Shown piece after piece: positions 52,576 to 61,079 of a stretch of DNA of 64,000 nucleotides. The position numbers and the translations under genes were made by a program. The stretch is from positions 9,123 to 73,122 of the forward strand of contig DIFN01000029.1 of the NCBI GenBank assembly GCA_002419145.1, given 5' to 3'. The stretch's first letter is position 1. Every line of letters begins with the position of its first letter. The stretch comes from Mageeibacillus sp. UBA5747. Its GTDB lineage: Bacteria; Bacillota; Clostridia; Saccharofermentanales; UBA5734. A model generated the notes under the pieces. It was not told where the DNA came from and did not search any database. It saw only the letters and a list, made by a program, of their open reading frames with translations.

Positions 52576-53841
52576 ATGGCTTCCCCGCAACTGGGCCAGA
52601 AGCGTGCGTCTCCGGAGCATCAGCGCTCGATCTGGATTTTCTATGCCGTTCTGGCGGCAGCTGCCATCGGCACGGGTTTTTCCGACAGCCTGTTTTCCAA
52701 CTATTTCAAGGATGCCTACCAGGTCACAGCTCTCCAACGCGGCCTGATTGAGTTCCCGCGCGAATTGCCCGGCGTCCTGTCGATCTTCCTGGTCTCGATC
52801 CTGGCTTTCATGGGAGATCTCCGCCTGGCCATGCTGGCTCATACTCTGATCGCGCTAGGCCTGACGTTGCTCGGAGTCCTGACACCGCCCTACCTCGTGA
52901 TGCTGATGATCATTTTCTTTCATTCGATTGGCCAGCATCTCTGGTTTCCGCTCCAGAACAGCGTCGGCATGAGCTTGATTCATGACGAAGCGAATGCCGG
53001 ACGCCTGATTGGTCGCTTCAATGGGGTCAGCACCGCCTTTGGCATGCTGGCCTCGCTGCTGGTTTTCTTTGCCTTCCGAACGGGGTTGTTCAGCTTTACA
53101 TCCACGATCAAGACCACATTCCTGATCGGCGGTGTTGCTTCGCTGACTGTCGTCGGGCTGCTTTACAAGCTCGACCGCCACCGCAACCAGACCTCTGGGA
53201 GGACATCGGATGGCCAGGCGGCTGTTAAAGGGTTGCCTCGGCCAAAATTCGTCTTTCGCTGGCAGTACCGGAATTACTATGTCCTGGCGATCATTTTCGG
53301 AGTGCAAAAGCAGATCATGATGGTCTATGCGCCCTGGGTCCTGATCGACTTGCTGGGCAAAAAGGCTGACACCCTTTCGTTGCTCCTGATGCTCGGTTCA
53401 TTCGCCGGCATCTTCTTCACCCCTGCATTGGGCCGCTGGATCGACCGGTACGGCATCCGCAAAATGCTTTTTCTGGATGCTTATTCTTTCATCGGTGTCT
53501 ACATCGCTTACGGTTTCCTGGCTTCCGGATTCACCTCCGGTGTCCTGCCCAAAACAGGCTGGGCTGTGCTCGCCCTGTATACCCTTTTCATCCTGGACCG
53601 CATGTCAATGCAGATGGGCATGGTCAGAAGCCTCTATCTGCGTTCAATTGCCGTGACACCTGAGGACATTTCGCCAACGCTCGTCACCGGACAGAGCATG
53701 GATCATGTCGTTTCGATCACCATGGCGACCTTGGGCGGGGTCATCTGGACCACCATCGGCCCTGCATACGTCTTTTTCATCGCTGCTGCTCTCTCCCTGG
53801 CCAATCTGTTCGTCGCGATCCGGGTCAAGGACAAAGTCTGA
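52576..53841 (+). CDS. MFS transporter
   Basis: A 421-aa major facilitator protein with about twelve membrane helices and a cytoplasmic loop near residues 205-225 (DRHRNQTSGRTSDG). The pattern FFHSIGQHLWFPLQNSVGMS and a helix-8 Arg/Asp region (GRWIDRYGIRKMLFLDAY) fit drug- or sugar-type MFS proteins; the substrate is unknown. ATG 52576 follows GAGGTGA. An extended -10, TGGTAGAAT, ends at 52543. Confidence 0.88.
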   Translation: MASPQLGQKRASPEHQRSIWIFYAVLAAAAIGTGFSDSLFSNYFKDAYQVTALQRGLIEFPRELPGVLSIFLVSILAFMGDLRLAMLAHTLIALGLTLLGVLTPPYLVMLMIIFFHSIGQHLWFPLQNSVGMSLIHDEANAGRLIGRFNGVSTAFGMLASLLVFFAFRTGLFSFTSTIKTTFLIGGVASLTVVGLLYKLDRHRNQTSGRTSDGQAAVKGLPRPKFVFRWQYRNYYVLAIIFGVQKQIMMVYAPWVLIDLLGKKADTLSLLLMLGSFAGIFFTPALGRWIDRYGIRKMLFLDAYSFIGVYIAYGFLASGFTSGVLPKTGWAVLALYTLFILDRMSMQMGMVRSLYLRSIAVTPEDISPTLVTGQSMDHVVSITMATLGGVIWTTIGPAYVFFIAAALSLANLFVAIRVKDKV

Positions 53842-53932
53842 CAAAGCAGCCATCCGGTCAGATCGCGCATCGTAACGAAAGAGCTGATCGTCAGATCCGC
53901 AAAAGCAGGAGCTGAATCAGGTCGAGTCGGGT

Positions 53933-55285
53933 TTATGCCAGAGTCTGGGTTTCGAACCAGAAGCGGATCTGGTGGTTCTGGCTTTCGACGCCATAAGCGA
54001 CGCCGTGCTGCTCGAGAATGCTGCGCACGATGGCCAGGCCAAGGCCGGTGCCAAGGCGACGATCGTCGCGAACCTGGCCGGAGCGATGGTAACGGTCCCA
54101 GATTTTTTTCAACTCGTCCGCCGGGATTGTCTCGCCCTGATTGATCACTTCGATCCGGCTCTTCGCACCAGCTGGCCGGACATTGATCTGGATGACACTG
54201 TCCGGATCGGCATAATTGATTGCATTAGCGACCAGATTGGTCAGGATCTGCTCGAACTGAGCGGGATCAAAGCGGATGTCGCCCGCTGTGCCTGCCAAGT
54301 CAAGGGTGAGTCCGCGGGCTGCTGCTTCCAGTTCAAAGCGCATTTGAACCGACATCAAAACTGGGCCAGCGGCAAATACCTGGCTGCTTGGCGGCCGGAC
54401 CCCTGCCTGGAGTTTGGAGTATTCCAGGATATCACCGACCACCCGGGTCAGGCGGGAAGCTTCGTCGGCGATCAGGGTCAGCTGCTCGCTGCGTTTCTTC
54501 TCATCCGGCCAGGTCACATCGCGGACGGTTTCGGCGTAGCCCTGGATCACGGTCAGCGGGGAGCGCAGTTCGTGTGAGACATTGGCGATCAGCTCGCGGC
54601 GCAACGTTTCCGTCACCTGCAGTTGCTGGCCCAGCTCATTGAGAGCCGTGGACAATTCGGCGATTTCATCTTGGCCTTTGACCGTCAAATGGGTCTCGTA
54701 TTCTCCGGTGGCCAGTTTGCGGGCGGCAGCAGTCGCGGCGAGGATGGGCCGGCTCAAGGTCCGGGACAAAACCAGGGCCAGGATGGTTGCAGCCAGAGCC
54801 AGGACCACTGTGATCAACGACAGCTGGCTTCTGAGGACCCGGGCAGCCGTGTCGACCGCATTCAGGGGTAGCAAGGCAAAGACGGCGCCCCCTTGCGGCA
54901 GCGACTGGCCGACCAGGGCATAGCGCAGGGTGCTGTCGCTGCCACTGATGATTTTACTCGCAGGAAAATCACCCAGCTGGAACATGGTTTGCACATGGCG
55001 CAGTGCCATTCCCATCATTGGCATCCGGGTTGAGGTGTTGACCAGATCGCCCGACGCATCGAGTACCAGGATCGTGGCGCCGGTTTTCTCACTCAGGGAT
55101 GTGACGTCCAGCGTATGGGTCTGGGCTGCTTCTGAGACCGCCAGCTGGGCGTCTGCAATCAACTGGTTGAGGTAGGAGTCGCGCATCAGGCCTGCCTGGA
55201 TCAGCCACAGCAGGCCCACCGTGAGGGCCGCCATGGCTAGAAAGCTGGCAAAGAACTTGAACAACAGATGGCGGCGCGGCAACAT
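53933..55285 (-). CDS. Sensor histidine kinase
   Basis: 450 aa. Helix at about 10-30, extracytoplasmic sensor, second helix at about 155-175, HAMP, phosphoacceptor box NVSHELRSPLTVIQGYAETV, N-box (LTNLVANAINYADPDS) and a short G-box region (RRLGTGLGLAIVRSILEQHG). The ATP lid is compact. It starts at the last base of the response-regulator stop, with AGGAG upstream. Last gene of an MFS-regulator-kinase operon; the signal is unknown. Confidence 0.93.
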   Translation of the reverse strand: MLPRRHLLFKFFASFLAMAALTVGLLWLIQAGLMRDSYLNQLIADAQLAVSEAAQTHTLDVTSLSEKTGATILVLDASGDLVNTSTRMPMMGMALRHVQTMFQLGDFPASKIISGSDSTLRYALVGQSLPQGGAVFALLPLNAVDTAARVLRSQLSLITVVLALAATILALVLSRTLSRPILAATAAARKLATGEYETHLTVKGQDEIAELSTALNELGQQLQVTETLRRELIANVSHELRSPLTVIQGYAETVRDVTWPDEKKRSEQLTLIADEASRLTRVVGDILEYSKLQAGVRPPSSQVFAAGPVLMSVQMRFELEAAARGLTLDLAGTAGDIRFDPAQFEQILTNLVANAINYADPDSVIQINVRPAGAKSRIEVINQGETIPADELKKIWDRYHRSGQVRDDRRLGTGLGLAIVRSILEQHGVAYGVESQNHQIRFWFETQTLA

Positions 55286-55959
55286 CAGACGTCTCCTGCT
55301 TCGAAGCGGTAACCAGTTCCCCAGACGGTGGCCACCAGATGGCGATAAGGGGCGATTTTGTCGCGCAGGCTCCGGACATGCGTATCCACAGTGCGAGCAT
55401 CGCCGAAATAATCGTAGCCCCAGATGTGGTTGAGAAGCTGGTCGCGGGTGAAGACCTGGCGCGGCCGCGACATCAGGAAGGCCAGGAGGTCGAACTCTTT
55501 GGGCGTCAAGGCCACCGGCTGGCCGTCGACAAAGGCCTGGTGCGAGGCCAGGTCGACCTTGAGGCCCTCCACCTCGTGGACCTGGCTGGCGGTGGCTGTG
55601 GCACCGGAGCGTTTGAGCAAGGCTTTCATCCGGGCCACCAGCTCGCGCGGGCTGAATGGTTTGCTGACATAGTCATCGACCCCCAGTTCAAAACCCAGCA
55701 GGCGATCATATTCCTCACTGCGGGCAGTCAGCATGATCACTGGGACGTTGCTATCTTCACGAATGCGCCGCAGGGTGCCCCAGCCATCGAGCTTGGGCAT
55801 CATGACATCCAGCAGGATCAGGTCAAAGGACCCAGCCATGAAGGCTGCGATGGCTTCCTCCCCATCGCCTGCTTCCGTGAACTGCCAGTTCTCCGTGCGC
55901 GAATATTCCATCACCAGATTGCGAATGCGGGGGTCATCGTCAACGAGCAGAATGTTCAT
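55285..55959 (-). CDS. OmpR-family response regulator
   Basis: 224 aa. Receiver (LVDDDPRIRNLV; phosphoacceptor Asp in LILLDVMMPKLDG; Lys in VSKPFSPREL) plus winged-helix output domain (about 125-224, with LTPKEFDLLAFLMSRPRQVF). It lies only 3 bases after the MFS stop and 1 base overlaps the kinase start, so all three are co-translated. The MFS protein or its own promoter is a plausible target. Confidence 0.94.
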   Translation of the reverse strand: MNILLVDDDPRIRNLVMEYSRTENWQFTEAGDGEEAIAAFMAGSFDLILLDVMMPKLDGWGTLRRIREDSNVPVIMLTARSEEYDRLLGFELGVDDYVSKPFSPRELVARMKALLKRSGATATASQVHEVEGLKVDLASHQAFVDGQPVALTPKEFDLLAFLMSRPRQVFTRDQLLNHIWGYDYFGDARTVDTHVRSLRDKIAPYRHLVATVWGTGYRFEAGDV

Positions 55960-55962
55960 GGA

Positions 55963-57204
55963 TCACGCCTTTCTGGCAAAAAGCCGGTTGATCGCTTCGG
56001 TGCTGATCAACAGCGCCAAGATCAGAAGGATAACAATCGGCATCAGCAAGGTCAGGGAGATGCGAGTCGCAATCCAGCCGGTGACCGGCGGAAACAATAA
56101 GATCCCCACATAAGCTGAGGCCATCTGGAACCCGATGATGCGCTGAGAATGATAATTGCCAAAGCGAGCGGGTGTCTCATGGATCATACCTGGGAAAACC
56201 GGGGCAAATCCCAGGCCGACCAGAATGAATCCAAGCTGGCCTGCAACCGATGCCCCGGCCAGAAAAATCAGGCAAGCGCCCAGCAAGCTTATAAAAATGC
56301 CGACACGGATCAGGGTGTGTGTCTTATAGCGGAACGTTAAAAATCCTGTCAGGAAACGGCCGCCCATGATACCGCCGAAATAGCTGGCCACATAGTTGCC
56401 TGCTTGTTCCACAGCCATTCCATGCACTTGGACCATGAGGCTGCCCCCCCACAAGCCCATGGAAACCTCAGCGCCGCAATAAAAGAAAAAGGCGAGTAAA
56501 GCCAGCAGCAGGCCGGGGGTCTTGAACACATGGAGTTTGCTGCCAGCAGTGGCTGTTTCAGGACCGATCAGCTCTCGTTCTGCCAGAGCCAACCCTTCTC
56601 CGGACGTCGCGGTTTCCATGGTTTCAGGCTGGATCGGGTGTGAAGGCAGCTTTTTTTTCACTTTATCCCACAGCGGAAGGCTCAGGAGCAGCACACCTGC
56701 GAGGACCAGCTGCAGGGTGGCGATGGTTTGATAGCCGGTGCGCCAGTTGCCAGTCCGGCTGATGATCCGGGCCAGGATCACTGGGCTCAAGGTGGCGCCC
56801 ATGCCCCAGAAGCTATGTAGCCAGTTCATGTGATGGGCCTTGTAATGCATGGCAACATAGCTGTTGAGGCCGGCATCGACGGACCCGGCACCCAGGCCGA
56901 GGGGAATTGCAAAGATAAGCAGCCACAGCAAAGAGGGCGCCAAGGCAAAGCCTAAGAGGGAAAGCCCCGTCAGCAGGGTGCTGGCAAAATTGACTCTGCC
57001 GGTGCCAAAACGGCCCAGAACCGTGCCACTCAAAAGGCTCGATACAATGGTGCCCGCGGTCACGACGATCGAGATCATGCCAGCCGAGCCGATCGAAACG
57101 CCCAGTTCCGGGTACATCGCCGGCCAGGCAGTACCCAAGGCCGCATCCGGCAAGCCGAGGCTGATAAAAGACAAAAAGATGATGATCAGTAAGAGCTGGG
57201 CCAT
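55963..57204 (-). CDS. MFS transporter, FucP-like
   Basis: A 413-aa, twelve-helix transporter with a long central loop (about 190-240, Glu/Thr-rich: GEGLALAERELIGPETATAG). The start MAQLLLIIIFLSFISLGLPD and SIGSAGMISIVVTAGTIVSS resemble fucose-permease-like MFS proteins; the sugar is unknown. ATG 57204 follows GGAGG; a longer frame to 57291 is unsupported. First gene of an operon with a two-component pair, an unusual order. Confidence 0.88.
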   Translation of the reverse strand: MAQLLLIIIFLSFISLGLPDAALGTAWPAMYPELGVSIGSAGMISIVVTAGTIVSSLLSGTVLGRFGTGRVNFASTLLTGLSLLGFALAPSLLWLLIFAIPLGLGAGSVDAGLNSYVAMHYKAHHMNWLHSFWGMGATLSPVILARIISRTGNWRTGYQTIATLQLVLAGVLLLSLPLWDKVKKKLPSHPIQPETMETATSGEGLALAERELIGPETATAGSKLHVFKTPGLLLALLAFFFYCGAEVSMGLWGGSLMVQVHGMAVEQAGNYVASYFGGIMGGRFLTGFLTFRYKTHTLIRVGIFISLLGACLIFLAGASVAGQLGFILVGLGFAPVFPGMIHETPARFGNYHSQRIIGFQMASAYVGILLFPPVTGWIATRISLTLLMPIVILLILALLISTEAINRLFARKA

Positions 57205-57332
57205 AGGGTTCCTCCATATTGGTAGCAAATAGGTCCAGCCCACTTGTTGACTCAGTGGCTGAAAGTTACACTGTTCACGATACACGACCATGCAATGTCA
57301 ATCAAGCAAAGATCGTTTAACAGGAGATAGCC

Positions 57333-58226
57333 ATGTCAGGATTGGATCCAAAACCGACCGCCCCCTCACCTGTTTCTTCGGGTCTGGCACGCGATGCTCG
57401 GCAACCCGGCATCGTCCTGGTCACCGGCGCCAGCTCAGGAATCGGATGGGAGACCACGCACTTGCTGGCCCGGCAAAACTGGACTGTGTTTGCAGCATCG
57501 CGCACCATCCACCAAAAGCTGGCCCAAGTCCAGTTGGAGCCGGCACTCCGGCACAAAATCCATCCGATCGAACTGGATATTCTCGACGAAAAGAGCTGTG
57601 AGGCAGCTGTATCCACGGTCCTGGGCCACCATGGCCAACTGGATGCGCTGGTTCATTGTGCCGGTAGTGGGCTGGCTGGCAGCATTGAGGAAATACCGCT
57701 GGCCGATGCCATCTGGCAATATGACAATCTGCTGTTCGGCACGATCCGCATGTTGCGGGCTGTCTTGCCCCGGATGAGACGCCAAGGTCATGGGAGAATC
57801 ATACTGGTAAGCTCGGTTGCGGCCACGATCCCGGTTCCTTTCCAGACCTACTATAGCTCAGCCAAGGCGGCCATCCATGCCCTGGCGCTCGGACTGGCTG
57901 ATGAGATGCGTCCGTTTGGACTCAAGGTCACGCTGGTCGCCCCAGGTGACACGCAAACGGGATTCACCGCAGCGCGACGGGTCGCAGGATCACTGGAACA
58001 TTCACCATATGCCGATCGGCTCAGCCGCTCAGTCAGCCGTATGGCCCGGGATGAACAAAACGGCATGCATGCTCGCAGCATCGCCCAAGCCATCGTACGA
58101 GAAGTGTCACGCAAACATCCCAGACTCATGGTTACACCTGGTTTTAAAAATCTGGCCATGACGGTGGCTAGCCGTCTGTTGCCCTTACCGGTCGTGCGCT
58201 GGGTGGTTCGCCTGCTCTACGGCTGA
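57333..58226 (+). CDS. Short-chain dehydrogenase/reductase
   Basis: 297 aa. A classical SDR with cofactor motif TGASSGIG (about residues 30-37), NAG-equivalent HCAGSG, Ser in ILVSSVAAT, and catalytic YxxxK (YYSSAKAAIH). The long C-terminus (about 215-297) ends with a hydrophobic stretch (VASRLLPLPVVRWVVRLLYG) that may bind the membrane, as in lipid-acting SDRs. AGGAGA precedes the ATG. Next to the serine-palmitoyltransferase-like gene, so a 3-ketosphinganine-reductase-like job is a testable guess. It has its own upstream promoter region shared with the divergent MFS gene. Confidence 0.9.
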   Translation: MSGLDPKPTAPSPVSSGLARDARQPGIVLVTGASSGIGWETTHLLARQNWTVFAASRTIHQKLAQVQLEPALRHKIHPIELDILDEKSCEAAVSTVLGHHGQLDALVHCAGSGLAGSIEEIPLADAIWQYDNLLFGTIRMLRAVLPRMRRQGHGRIILVSSVAATIPVPFQTYYSSAKAAIHALALGLADEMRPFGLKVTLVAPGDTQTGFTAARRVAGSLEHSPYADRLSRSVSRMARDEQNGMHARSIAQAIVREVSRKHPRLMVTPGFKNLAMTVASRLLPLPVVRWVVRLLYG

Positions 58227-58298
58227 AGCAATTTAGGCCATATCTTTTGACAAATCTCGCCAGAATGGTATATCTTTCTCCGGTTGACCTGACAAATG

Positions 58299-58307
58299 TG
58301 CTATGAT
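58299..58307 (+). promoter_or_regulatory. Extended -10 promoter of the PLP-enzyme gene
   Basis: TGCTATGAT: TGn plus a 5/6 -10 at 58302-58307, about 50 bases before the start codon. TTGACC lies too close (12 bases) to act as its -35. Confidence 0.45.
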
Positions 58308-58358
58308 GGATTTTGTTTTTGATGTTCTTACTCAACCTTCACCGGAGGGCTTAATTCT

Positions 58359-59585
58359 ATGGATTTGTTTCAGAAGTGTTATGACTACAACCGCGCCAAA
58401 TTGGCTATGTCTCTGGACATTTACCCTTATTTTCATTGCCTGACTTCTGGCCAGGATTCTGAAGTCATGATTGAGGGCAAACGGACCTTGATGTTCGGAT
58501 CCAACAATTACCTCGGATTAACATCGGATCCCCGAGTTAAGGAAGCCGCCATCCGGGCGATCGAAAAATACGGCACCGGTTGTTCGGGTTCGCGCTTTTT
58601 GAATGGCACCCTGGATATTCATCTTGAGCTTGAGGAAGCTCTGGCTACGTTTTTGCAGCAGGAATCTGCACTGGTTTTTTCGACGGGCTACCAGTCCAAC
58701 CTGGCCATCATTTCTTCACTGGTCGGGCGCAATGACTACATTCTGTCGGACGCTCTGAATCACGCCAGCATCATCGATGGCACGCGCCTTGCGACCGGCA
58801 AGACGCTCAAGTTCAAACATAACAACATGGAAGACCTGCAGCGGCTTTTGGAAAAATGCTCCGCTGAGGAAAAGGCCGGCATGCTGATCGTCACCGATGG
58901 GGTGTTCAGTATGGAGGGCGACATTTGCAACCTGCCGGAAATCGTCCGCCTGGCCCGCCAGTATGGCGCACGCATCTTGATCGATGATGCCCATTCGATC
59001 GGTGTTCTCGGCGAGCGTGGCCGCGGCACGGCGGAATATTTTGGCCTGGCCGATGAGGTCGACCTGATCATGAACACGTTTTCCAAGACGCTGGCTTCAT
59101 TGGGCGGCTGTGTTGCTGGCAAGGAATCGGTCATCCATTACATCAAGCACAATGCCCGACCGTTCATTTTCAGCGCCTCGATCCCGCCAGCCCAGATCGG
59201 GGCTGCTCGCGAAGCTCTGCGCATCCTCGAGCAAGAACCCGAACGGGTTCGCCGCCTGAATGAAATCGCCGCCTACATGCGGCGCGGCTTATCAGCACTG
59301 CCCCATGTCCGGGTCTTTGACAGTGGCAATGACCTCGTACCGATCATTCCGGTCCTGACTGGTAGCATCGGACGCACGCTGTATACCGCACGCAATTTGC
59401 TGAAGGCTGGTGTCTACGTCAACCCGGTCTTACCACCGGCGATACCCAAGGAATCCTGCCTCCTGCGGACAAGTTATACGGCGACGCATACCAATGCCCA
59501 GCTCGATGAAGGCCTGGCGATTTTTGATGCCGTGACCACTGAGATGGCCGGCAACACGGAGGTCGATTTCGACATCGATTTCTGA
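58359..59585 (+). CDS. Alpha-oxoamine synthase, serine-palmitoyltransferase-like
   Basis: A 408-aa PLP enzyme of the AOS family (KBL, BioF, HemA, SPT), which joins an amino acid to an acyl-CoA with loss of CO2. Key parts: MFGSNNYLGLTSDPRVKEAA (about 47-66), GTGCSGSRFLNGTLDIH, ILIDDAHSIGVLGERGRGTA (PLP Asp), and the PLP lysine in NTFSKTLASLGG. The SPT-like branch of bacterial AOS proteins is the nearest pattern I know; BioF is less likely because no biotin genes are near. The acidic tail EVDFDIDF is unusual. AGG-type ribosome site. A strong terminator follows. Confidence 0.82.
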   Translation: MDLFQKCYDYNRAKLAMSLDIYPYFHCLTSGQDSEVMIEGKRTLMFGSNNYLGLTSDPRVKEAAIRAIEKYGTGCSGSRFLNGTLDIHLELEEALATFLQQESALVFSTGYQSNLAIISSLVGRNDYILSDALNHASIIDGTRLATGKTLKFKHNNMEDLQRLLEKCSAEEKAGMLIVTDGVFSMEGDICNLPEIVRLARQYGARILIDDAHSIGVLGERGRGTAEYFGLADEVDLIMNTFSKTLASLGGCVAGKESVIHYIKHNARPFIFSASIPPAQIGAAREALRILEQEPERVRRLNEIAAYMRRGLSALPHVRVFDSGNDLVPIIPVLTGSIGRTLYTARNLLKAGVYVNPVLPPAIPKESCLLRTSYTATHTNAQLDEGLAIFDAVTTEMAGNTEVDFDIDF

Positions 59586-59613
59586 TCGCACTTGATCGGG
59601 TTAGCAAAAAATC

Positions 59614-59646
59614 AGGCCCGGGACTGGGATAACCAGTTCCGGGCCT
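59614..59646. terminator. Bidirectional intrinsic terminator
   Basis: A 14-bp stem with one G-T pair and a 5-base loop (GATAA). The minus strand continues GATTTTTTGC (T6), serving the aminomutase gene; the plus strand has a short T run for the PLP-enzyme gene. Confidence 0.85.
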
Positions 59647-59674
59647 TTGATTTCGAGTGAATCATCCGGTCGAT

Positions 59675-60916
59675 TTACTCGAAATGACCCGGATCATGCA
59701 GCTCGCGATCCGGATGATTTTCGATCTCGAAATTTTTATTCTCCCAGTTGCGGAAGACAGCCTTTTCCTTGCCGATGTAGAGCAGGTAATTGGGCAGAAT
59801 CGGCGTCTTGCCGAGGCCTCCTGGTCCGTTGACGATGTAGGTCGGAATGGCCATACCGGAGGTGTAGCCGCGCAGGTTCTCCATGATCTCGAGCCCTTCT
59901 TCGATCCGGACCCAGAAATGGGAGGTTCCCTGGACCGTCTTGGGATGGAAAATGTAATACGGTTTGACGCGCAAGGTCAACAGCAGCTGATTAAGACGTC
60001 GGACAATGAATTTATTGTTATTGACGCCATTTAGCAGCACCATCTGGTTGCCGAGCGGGATGCCGGCATCGGCCAGTCGACTGCAGGCAGTCCTGGCTTC
60101 GGCGGTGATTTCGGCTGGAGAATTGAAATGGGTGTTGATATAGAGCGGATGGTAGCGCTTGAGCATCTCGACCAGCTGTGGCGTGATCCGCTGCGGCAAG
60201 GTGACCGGGGTGCGCGTGCCCAGCCGGATAATCTCAACATGGGGGATTGAGCGTAAGTCCTGCAGCAGGCGCTCGAGAGCCTGGTCAGACAACATCAAGG
60301 CGTCGCCGCCGGTGATCAGGACGTCGCGCACCTCCGGCTGCTCGCGCACATACTGGACCGCAGTACGCAGGGTGGCTTCGTCGACGGCCAGGTCGGTCTC
60401 GCCAATCAGGCGGCGGCGCTGGCAGAAACGGCAATACATGCCACACTGGTTGGTGACCTTGATGATCAGGCGGTCCGGATAACGCCGGGTGACCGATGGG
60501 ACGGGGCTGGAATGTTCCTCATCCATGGGGTCGAGCACGCCCTCCGGGTTGAGTTCATCGATCGACGGCACAGACTGGCGGCGAATCGGGCAATCCGGGT
60601 CGGCCGGGTCGATCAGGGACAAGTAGTAGGGTGAGATGGCGAAGCGGTAACGCTGGCTGACCTGAGCCAGCTGATCCAAGGTCCTGGGATCGAGGGGCAG
60701 GAGCTCTGCCAGGGCTGCAACTGAAGTGACACGATGGGAAAGTTGCCAGCGATAATCAGACCATTGCTCAGCCGTAGCGCCGAGCTTTTCCCGGATGGTT
60801 TGCTGGCGCTGCTCGATGGCAGTCTGGTCAGACAGGCCGGTGCGGATCTGGGGCAAGACATGCAGGTAGTCTGCGATCGTTTCATGCAGATGTTGGTTGC
60901 GCGGTGTTTGATCCAT
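59675..60916 (-). CDS. eam: Glutamate 2,3-aminomutase (KamA-family radical SAM)
   Basis: 413 aa. The radical-SAM cluster is CGMYCRFC (Cys158, 162, 165), and the PLP lysine is Lys370 in GGLGKTP. In lysine 2,3-aminomutase the substrate amino group is held by Asp293 and Asp330; here the equivalent positions, 37 residues apart, are Lys326 (YYIFHPKT) and Asn363 (TYIVNGPGG). That is the published signature of glutamate 2,3-aminomutase, which makes beta-glutamate, a compatible solute. AGGAGG precedes the ATG. An ACGTTT-N7-AAACGT inverted repeat (60968-60986) lies upstream. A stand-alone gene with its own terminator. Confidence 0.85.
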   Translation of the reverse strand: MDQTPRNQHLHETIADYLHVLPQIRTGLSDQTAIEQRQQTIREKLGATAEQWSDYRWQLSHRVTSVAALAELLPLDPRTLDQLAQVSQRYRFAISPYYLSLIDPADPDCPIRRQSVPSIDELNPEGVLDPMDEEHSSPVPSVTRRYPDRLIIKVTNQCGMYCRFCQRRRLIGETDLAVDEATLRTAVQYVREQPEVRDVLITGGDALMLSDQALERLLQDLRSIPHVEIIRLGTRTPVTLPQRITPQLVEMLKRYHPLYINTHFNSPAEITAEARTACSRLADAGIPLGNQMVLLNGVNNNKFIVRRLNQLLLTLRVKPYYIFHPKTVQGTSHFWVRIEEGLEIMENLRGYTSGMAIPTYIVNGPGGLGKTPILPNYLLYIGKEKAVFRNWENKNFEIENHPDRELHDPGHFE

Positions 60917-61079
60917 CTGGAAGTCCTCCTGAAGCTAGCTTAGCAAAACCGGATCAAGGATAAATCGACGTTTTGTTAATAAACGTTATCATCCCGCATG
61001 CATCTGAAAACTTTTTATGAATACGAGGTTGTCAGGATTAAAGCAAAGCAGCCCGTCAGCGGTCTTATGGCCTGGCTGT

